Shown here: one piece after another, positions 6,218 to 10,491 of the stretch
Position numbering within the stretch: the first letter of the stretch is position 1
How the letters are laid out: every line of letters begins with the position of its first letter
Origin: WLMZ01 sp043747765
GTDB taxonomy: Bacteria; Actinomycetota; Acidimicrobiia; Acidimicrobiales; Ilumatobacteraceae
DNA: 10,491 bases
Assembly: GCA_043747765.1 (NCBI GenBank)
Contig: JAYTOM010000315.1
Span: 1-10,491 of the forward strand
Reading direction: 5' to 3'
Program-made: the position numbers and the translations under genes
The notes under the pieces: model-generated
Seen by the model: only the letters and a program-made list of their open reading frames with translations
What the model was told of the DNA's origin: nothing
Databases searched by the model: none

Positions 6218-7753
6218 GTGACGAACTCCGATCATCAGCAGCGCACCGATCGTGCGTTGGCCGGCAACATGCGCATCAACGCGGGGCGCGAAACCGACAA
6301 GCTCGCGCGACAGCACAAGCTGTTCGTCCGCGACCGAATCGCGTTGCTCGTCGACCCGGGTTCGTTCGTCGAAGACGGCTTGCTTGCCAACACTCTCGCC
6401 GCCGATCTGCCGGCCGATGGCGTGGTCACCGGCGTGGGCCGGGTCGATGGCCGACCGGTGTACGTCGTCGCCAACGACTCGACCGTGAAGGCTGGATCAT
6501 GGGGAGCGCGCACCGTCGAGAAGATCGTGCGCGCGACCGAATACGCGCTGCGGCACGAGCTGCCGATCTTCTGGTTCATCGACTCAGCGGGCGCCCGGAT
6601 CACCGATCAGGTCGAGCTGTTCCCCGGACGACGCGGCGCGGGCCGGATCTTCTCGAACCAGGTCAAGTTGTCCGGCAAAGTACCCCAGATCTGTTGCCTG
6701 TTCGGGCCATCCGCGGCAGGCGGCGCGTACATTCCGGCCTTCTGCGACGTGGTCATCATGGTCGAAGGCAATGCGTCGATGTACCTCGGTTCGCCACGGA
6801 TGGCGGAGGAGGTGATCGGTGAACACGTCACGTTGGAGGAGATGGGCGGGGCCCGCATGCACGCCACAGTTTCCGGGTGTGGTGACAACCTCGCGAGCGA
6901 CGAGGCCGACGCGATCGAACAGGCCAAGCTGCTGTTCTCGTACCTACCCGACTCGTGGCGCGAGACGCCCGAAGCAGCTCGGCCGAGCCCATCGTCACGC
7001 ACCCTGATGCGCGACGTGCTGCCCGAGACCGAGGCCGCTGGCTACGACATGCACAGGGTCATCGAATGCCTCGTCGACGCGGAGACGTTCTTCGAGCTCA
7101 AGCCGTTGTTCGCACCCGAACTGATCACCGGTTTCGGCCGCCTGGACGGCAACGTGATCGGAATCGTCGCCAACAATCCCATGCACAAGGGCGGAGTGCT
7201 GTTCGGTGATTCAGCCGACAAAGCCGCTCGTTTCATCTGGATGTGCGACGCCTACAACGTGCCCCTCGTCTTCCTTGCCGACGTGCCGGGCTTCATGATC
7301 GGCACGCAGGTCGAGCGAGCCGGAATCATCCGCCACGGAGCGAAGATGATCACGGCCGTCACCGAAGCAACGGTGCCGAAGATGTGCGTGATCGTGCGTA
7401 AGTGCTACGGGGCCGGGCTGTACGCGATGTGCGGACCAGCGTTCGACCCCATCGCGACGCTTGCCCTGCCGACTGCCAAAATCGCCGTGATGGGTCCAGA
7501 GGCGGCTGTCAATGCCGTCTACGCGAACAAGATCGCGGCGATCGAGGATCTCGACGAACGGACAGCGTTCGTGGAGGAGCGGCGCCGCGAATACGAAGCC
7601 GACGTCGATCTGTATCGCCTGGCCAGCGAGATGGTCATCGACGCCGTCGTCGGATTCGAGGATCTCCGCACGGACATGATCGCCCGCTTCGCCTCCGCAG
7701 ATCCGACGGACCGCGAAGCCGTCCAGAAACGCCACGCCGTCTACATGGGCTGA
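6218..7753 (+). CDS. Acyl-CoA carboxylase carboxyltransferase (beta) subunit
   Basis: Carboxyltransferase subunit of a biotin-dependent acyl-CoA carboxylase, which moves the carboxyl group from biotin to an acyl-CoA. It has 511 residues, the full length for the family. Both crotonase-like halves are present. The N-half carries SAGARI and the oxyanion loop GPSAAGGAY (163-171). The C-half carries NNPMHKGGVLFGDSADKAARF, DVPGFMIGTQVERAGIIRHGAKM with glycines G358 and G362, MCGPAFDP and PTAKIAVMGPEAAVNAV. The substrate is not decided: motifs fall between propionyl-CoA and methylcrotonyl-CoA types. No biotin carboxylase or carrier gene is visible, so the partner must be encoded elsewhere or outside the window. 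It follows the fusion gene by 73 bases in the same direction, so it may be cotranscribed or separate. It converges on the sigma-CHAT operon with a 46-base gap in which I see no convincing terminator hairpin. Confidence 0.92.
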   Translation: MTNSDHQQRTDRALAGNMRINAGRETDKLARQHKLFVRDRIALLVDPGSFVEDGLLANTLAADLPADGVVTGVGRVDGRPVYVVANDSTVKAGSWGARTVEKIVRATEYALRHELPIFWFIDSAGARITDQVELFPGRRGAGRIFSNQVKLSGKVPQICCLFGPSAAGGAYIPAFCDVVIMVEGNASMYLGSPRMAEEVIGEHVTLEEMGGARMHATVSGCGDNLASDEADAIEQAKLLFSYLPDSWRETPEAARPSPSSRTLMRDVLPETEAAGYDMHRVIECLVDAETFFELKPLFAPELITGFGRLDGNVIGIVANNPMHKGGVLFGDSADKAARFIWMCDAYNVPLVFLADVPGFMIGTQVERAGIIRHGAKMITAVTEATVPKMCVIVRKCYGAGLYAMCGPAFDPIATLALPTAKIAVMGPEAAVNAVYANKIAAIEDLDERTAFVEERRREYEADVDLYRLASEMVIDAVVGFEDLRTDMIARFASADPTDREAVQKRHAVYMG

Positions 7754-7799
7754 TCGTCCCAGGCGGCCTCGTCGAGCGTCGGGTGTCCGGTGCGCATCG

Positions 7800-8288
7800 T
7801 CAGCGAGTGATCCACGGTGTGATCAGCAGTCCGGTCGCGCGGAGCCTGACAGCGCCCACGGGCACTGTCACTCGGAACCGGCCGAATTCGTCGGTCGGCA
7901 CGTCGATGACAGTGCCATCGGCGGTCTCGGCCTGTAACAGCTGGAACGCTTCAACCTCCGAGCCGGTCGGCGGCGACAGCTGACCAACGATTGTCCGGCC
8001 GTCTGCGTGCAGTTCGAGGTCGACAGTGAGGTGGTCGTTGACGAAGCTCAGCAGGCGCACCTCGGACTCTGTCGCCCGCGTCCCCACGGCCGCGCCGACC
8101 ACCAGCGAATCGAACGCCAGAATTGCCAGCTCTTCGGACAGCGCCGACATGTCGAACGCTGCATAGGCAGCGTCGACTGCGGCCGCTGGCACCGGCTCGG
8201 CGTGGTCGAGCGCAGTTCGCAGCAGCATCGAGAGCAGCTCGTCGGTCATCGGCTCGTTCGAGTCCGGATCAGATGGTCGTTCGTTCAT
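7800..8288 (-). CDS. Hypothetical protein, last gene of the CHAT-sigma operon; possible carboxypeptidase-regulatory-like beta domain
   Basis: I do not recognise a named family. The 162-residue product has an acidic, probably helical N-terminal half: DELLSMLLRTALDHAEPVPAAAVDAAYAAF at about 16-45 (written here in two parts: DELLSMLLRTAL and AVDAAYAAF), then SEELAILAFDS at 51-61. The C-terminal half (about 76-160) alternates short strands and turns: LTVDLELHADGRTIVGQL, VIDVPTDEFGRFRVTVP and VRLRATG. That pattern recalls transthyretin or carboxypeptidase-regulatory-like domains, though this is an impression and not a match. No signal peptide or membrane segment is seen, so it is probably cytosolic. 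Its ATG lies one base after the sigma-factor stop (TGACATG) and has a good ribosome site, so the two are coupled. An anti-sigma or adaptor role is possible by position but not shown; no zinc-binding anti-sigma motif is present. Confidence 0.75.
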   Translation of the reverse strand: MNERPSDPDSNEPMTDELLSMLLRTALDHAEPVPAAAVDAAYAAFDMSALSEELAILAFDSLVVGAAVGTRATESEVRLLSFVNDHLTVDLELHADGRTIVGQLSPPTGSEVEAFQLLQAETADGTVIDVPTDEFGRFRVTVPVGAVRLRATGLLITPWITR

Positions 8289-8289
8289 G

Positions 8290-8883
8290 TCAATCTCTCC
8301 CGCCGTGGAGATAGGGGGCCAGTTCGGGACTGTTGCGCAGACGCTGCAGGCCCCGTTGCCGAGTCGGTCCGATCGAGCCGTGGGGCAAGTTCAGGACGCG
8401 ACCGACCTCGTCGTATCCGAGTGGTGGATCGGCCGACAGCAGGCGCAACAGCGTCTGCATGTCCGGGGGAAGGTTACGGAACGCCGCCAACAGCGCCACG
8501 TGAAGTTCGTCGTCGATCAGTTGTTCGCTGTGGTCCTCGCTGAGCACGCCTCGCAACGGCAGCTCGGCCATCGGAACGAACTTGGCCCGCTTGCGGTACA
8601 CGGTGTTCGCCTCGTTGCGAGCAATGGTCGCCACCCATCCCGGCAACTTCTGCGGGTCGCGAAGTGAATCGAGCCGTTCGTAGACCCGGAAGAAGGTACT
8701 CGCGAACGCATCGTTGCGATCCTCGGACGAGAGGTCGTATCCGTAGAGGACCTTCCAGGCAACGCCCTTCAAACCGTCGACCAACTGGCGCCAAGCGCTC
8801 TCGTCACGGTCGAGTGCCCTCGCGACCAGCGCAGTCCAGTCCCGCGTCGAACTGTCTGGATCCATCGTCGGCAGCCTAGGCAT
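8290..8883 (-). CDS. ECF-like sigma-70 family RNA polymerase sigma factor
   Basis: Sigma factor of 197 residues that would direct RNA polymerase to a specific promoter set. Region 2 (about 28-100) shows AWRQLVDGLKGVAWKVLYGY, then DAFASTFFRVYERLDSLRDP and LPGWVATIARNEANTVYRKR, the core-binding and -10-recognition helices. Region 4 (about 130-187) shows FRNLPPDMQTLLRLL, YDEVGRVLNLPHGSIGPTR and RGLQRLR, the -35-binding helix-turn-helix. Regions 1.1 and 3 are absent, as in ECF factors. It starts 15 bases after the CHAT gene. No Shine-Dalgarno site precedes the ATG at 8883; M7 (8865) is an alternative start. No anti-sigma gene is adjacent in the visible operon, so its control may involve the CHAT protein or the small downstream protein (inference). 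Confidence 0.9.
   Translation of the reverse strand: MPRLPTMDPDSSTRDWTALVARALDRDESAWRQLVDGLKGVAWKVLYGYDLSSEDRNDAFASTFFRVYERLDSLRDPQKLPGWVATIARNEANTVYRKRAKFVPMAELPLRGVLSEDHSEQLIDDELHVALLAAFRNLPPDMQTLLRLLSADPPLGYDEVGRVLNLPHGSIGPTRQRGLQRLRNSPELAPYLHGGRD
8295..8301 (-). promoter_or_regulatory. Ribosome binding site for the small operon protein, inside the sigma-factor 3' end
   Basis: On the minus strand GGGAGAG lies 6 bases before the ATG at 8288. It sits within the last codons of the sigma-factor gene and supports coupled translation of the pair. Confidence 0.55.
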
Positions 8884-8898
8884 GTCACACAGAGCGCG

Positions 8899-10491
8899 TC
8901 ACGGGCGTGCTGATACACGAAATGACGAAGTTCTCGAGCCGAAGCAACTGAACGACGAAGCAGCAGCGAGGACATCGGCGTGTCCGGTGCGTTCGGCGGC
9001 GACAGCACAGTGCGCGAGGGCGGCCGACAACGTATGACCGCTGCGCAGTCCACGATGCAACGCGAGGGCAACCGGTACCACAGCACTGTCCGATATCGGT
9101 AACAGCGGTGCGGCCAGGGCACGCACTCCGAGTGCCAGCAGCGATGCCGATGTGCCGAGCAGTTCGTCGCCGGTCAGAACACCATTGCGGCCAACGCTGC
9201 ACGCCGTGATCACCACTGTCTCGGGGACTGCCGAAAGGGCCTCCAGCTCGTGGACAGACAGTGGACCATCGTGCAATCGGATCGTGGAGAAGAGTGGATT
9301 GTCCGAGCGAAAAGAACCATGGGCCGCGATGTGCACGAGGGTGGCGACGGACATGGCATCGGCGACGGAGCCAACCGTTGCTTCTCGGCCGGTCAAGACG
9401 CGCGCTGTCGGATAGAGGCGACGAAGGGCTGCGATCTCGGCGTCGGCGTGGCGAATGTCAGGGCCGGCGACCAACAGAACGCTCCGTCGGCGAGTTGTCG
9501 ACCGCTGTCGGGACGCTCCGTCCCCGCGACCGTCGCCGGCGCCGAGCCACCACGTCGCACTCGGAGCAATCGTCATCCCGTGGGCGCGCTGGCCCGTCGG
9601 CAACGCCGACCACATGACAGAATGTAGCGCACCCGTCGGCACGATGATCAACGGTCCGGATCGCGCCTGTCGCATCGACGACTTCCGGGATGGCTTGCGG
9701 AGCGGGCCGAAAAGGAGCGAGTCGAGTTCATCCGCAGCCAATGCAAAGGCAGCCATGAATCGAGCGGCAGAGAGTCCCGGCGGAACGAGCGCGAGCCGCC
9801 GGAGGGCGAAGGTGAGATGATCGTTTGCCGCAACAATCGTCGAGGTCGTGCCGATGCGGGTCAGATGCGACGGACCGTCGCCGATCACCACGGCATACAT
9901 GTCACCGTCGGTCTCGATGAACTCGATCAACGTCGTATCGCCCAGTTCCCGTCGCAGTCGAGCAGTGTCGATCACCAGCCTCCGAGTTGCACCAACAGCG
10001 TCCCGGTGCCGGGTGCGCCCCGTCACCTCGGACTCCAGGTCGGCGACTCGGCTGACGAGCACTCTCGTCGTTGCATCGTCACCTGCTCGCGCGTCTGCGA
10101 GGGCCAAGCGCGCCTGGCGGAGCTGATCCAGCCCAGCGGCTGCGTCGACATCCATTTCGGCGCTGAACGGACCACTCGCTGCACCGATCGCTGCGGCGCG
10201 ACACCGTTCGGCCCAGCGCAAGACCGTCAGTGGCGATCCGCCCTCGATCGCGAGCCGAAGTCCGAGGTCAGCGAGTGGTGCGCCCAGTTGGGCCGCTCGG
10301 CTGCGAAGGTCGGCAGCACCGAGCGTCGCCCGATATGTATCGACCGACCGCAATCCTGCGTCGAGCGCCCGGAACGTTGCGCGCTGATCGCCATCGGCCT
10401 CGGCCAACAGAGCAGCCGCGTACCAGGCTTCGGCGCGCACCCTGGCGAGCGGATGACGCCGTGCACCCGCTGCCGTCGACAACACGTCACC
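8899..10491 (-). CDS. CHAT-domain (caspase-like) protein, cut by the right edge (N-terminus missing)
   Basis: Putative clan CD cysteine peptidase (CHAT: caspase HetF-associated with TPRs). The reading frame stays open to the window edge, so the true start lies beyond; positions here count from the GTG at 10485. Residues about 10-160 are alanine- and arginine-rich helices (YAAALLAEADGDQRATFRAL; LTVLRWAERCRAAAIG), consistent with TPR-like repeats that continue outside the window. The CHAT domain spans about 270-515. The catalytic histidine is H389 in VHIAAHGSF and the catalytic cysteine is C429 in VVITACSVGRNG. Both are intact, as are LIIVPTGALHSVMWSALP and LTGDELLGTSASLLALGVR. No signal peptide or transmembrane segment is seen in the visible part. 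It is the first visible gene of a leftward operon with the sigma factor and a small protein. The substrate is unknown. Confidence 0.9.
   Translation of the reverse strand, partial: GDVLSTAAGARRHPLARVRAEAWYAAALLAEADGDQRATFRALDAGLRSVDTYRATLGAADLRSRAAQLGAPLADLGLRLAIEGGSPLTVLRWAERCRAAAIGAASGPFSAEMDVDAAAGLDQLRQARLALADARAGDDATTRVLVSRVADLESEVTGRTRHRDAVGATRRLVIDTARLRRELGDTTLIEFIETDGDMYAVVIGDGPSHLTRIGTTSTIVAANDHLTFALRRLALVPPGLSAARFMAAFALAADELDSLLFGPLRKPSRKSSMRQARSGPLIIVPTGALHSVMWSALPTGQRAHGMTIAPSATWWLGAGDGRGDGASRQRSTTRRRSVLLVAGPDIRHADAEIAALRRLYPTARVLTGREATVGSVADAMSVATLVHIAAHGSFRSDNPLFSTIRLHDGPLSVHELEALSAVPETVVITACSVGRNGVLTGDELLGTSASLLALGVRALAAPLLPISDSAVVPVALALHRGLRSGHTLSAALAHCAVAAERTGHADVLAAASSFSCFGSRTSSFRVSARP

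Noticed and set aside
7754..7799. Terminator between the converging carboxyltransferase and hypothetical genes
   Set aside because: No stable stem-loop with a T run is visible on either strand.
8899..10491. CHAT gene as part of a CRISPR-linked (type III-E) or gasdermin system
   Set aside because: No Cas gene, repeat array or gasdermin-like small hydrophobic protein is visible. The neighbours are a sigma factor and a soluble protein.

Overview
The window is GC-rich, densely coding bacterial DNA with short or overlapping gene junctions, GTG starts and few Shine-Dalgarno sites. This suits a high-GC actinobacterium. Several proteins look to me like those of Acidimicrobiia (Ilumatobacter-like), but that placement is an inference from memory and not a measured result. 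There are eight protein-coding genes, two of them cut by the window edges. I see no RNA gene, mobile element or CRISPR array, and no gene-free stretch longer than 100 bases.

Left and centre (1-6144): a carnitine/gamma-butyrobetaine catabolic island. At the left edge, on the minus strand, is the N-terminal half of acetoacetyl-CoA synthetase. Divergent from it is a calcineurin-like metallophosphoesterase (984-2450). Converging on that gene, with a 17-base stop-to-stop overlap, is gamma-butyrobetaine dioxygenase (2434-3663, minus). Divergent from the dioxygenase is a plus-strand pair: a BKACE-family enzyme (3749-4642), then an L-carnitine 3-dehydrogenase fused to a hotdog thioesterase (4651-6144). 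Together they spell a route: gamma-butyrobetaine -> L-carnitine -> 3-dehydrocarnitine -> (plus acetyl-CoA) betainyl-CoA + acetoacetate -> glycine betaine. The synthetase at the left edge would recover the acetoacetate as acetoacetyl-CoA. The individual families are known. The value here is that all the steps lie within about 6 kb, with the dehydrogenase and thioesterase in one chain.

Centre right (6218-7753, plus): a full-length carboxyltransferase (beta) subunit of a biotin-dependent acyl-CoA carboxylase. No biotin carboxylase or biotin carrier gene is visible in the window.

Right (7800-10491, minus): a compact three-gene operon transcribed leftward. A CHAT-domain (caspase-like) protein with intact His and Cys runs off the right edge. 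It is followed 15 bases later by an ECF-like sigma-70 factor with no anti-sigma gene, and one base after that by a small protein with an N-terminal helical part and a C-terminal beta-rich part. A protease-like protein coupled to a sigma factor and an uncharacterised partner suggests a signalling or stress/defence module, and it is the least understood part of the window.
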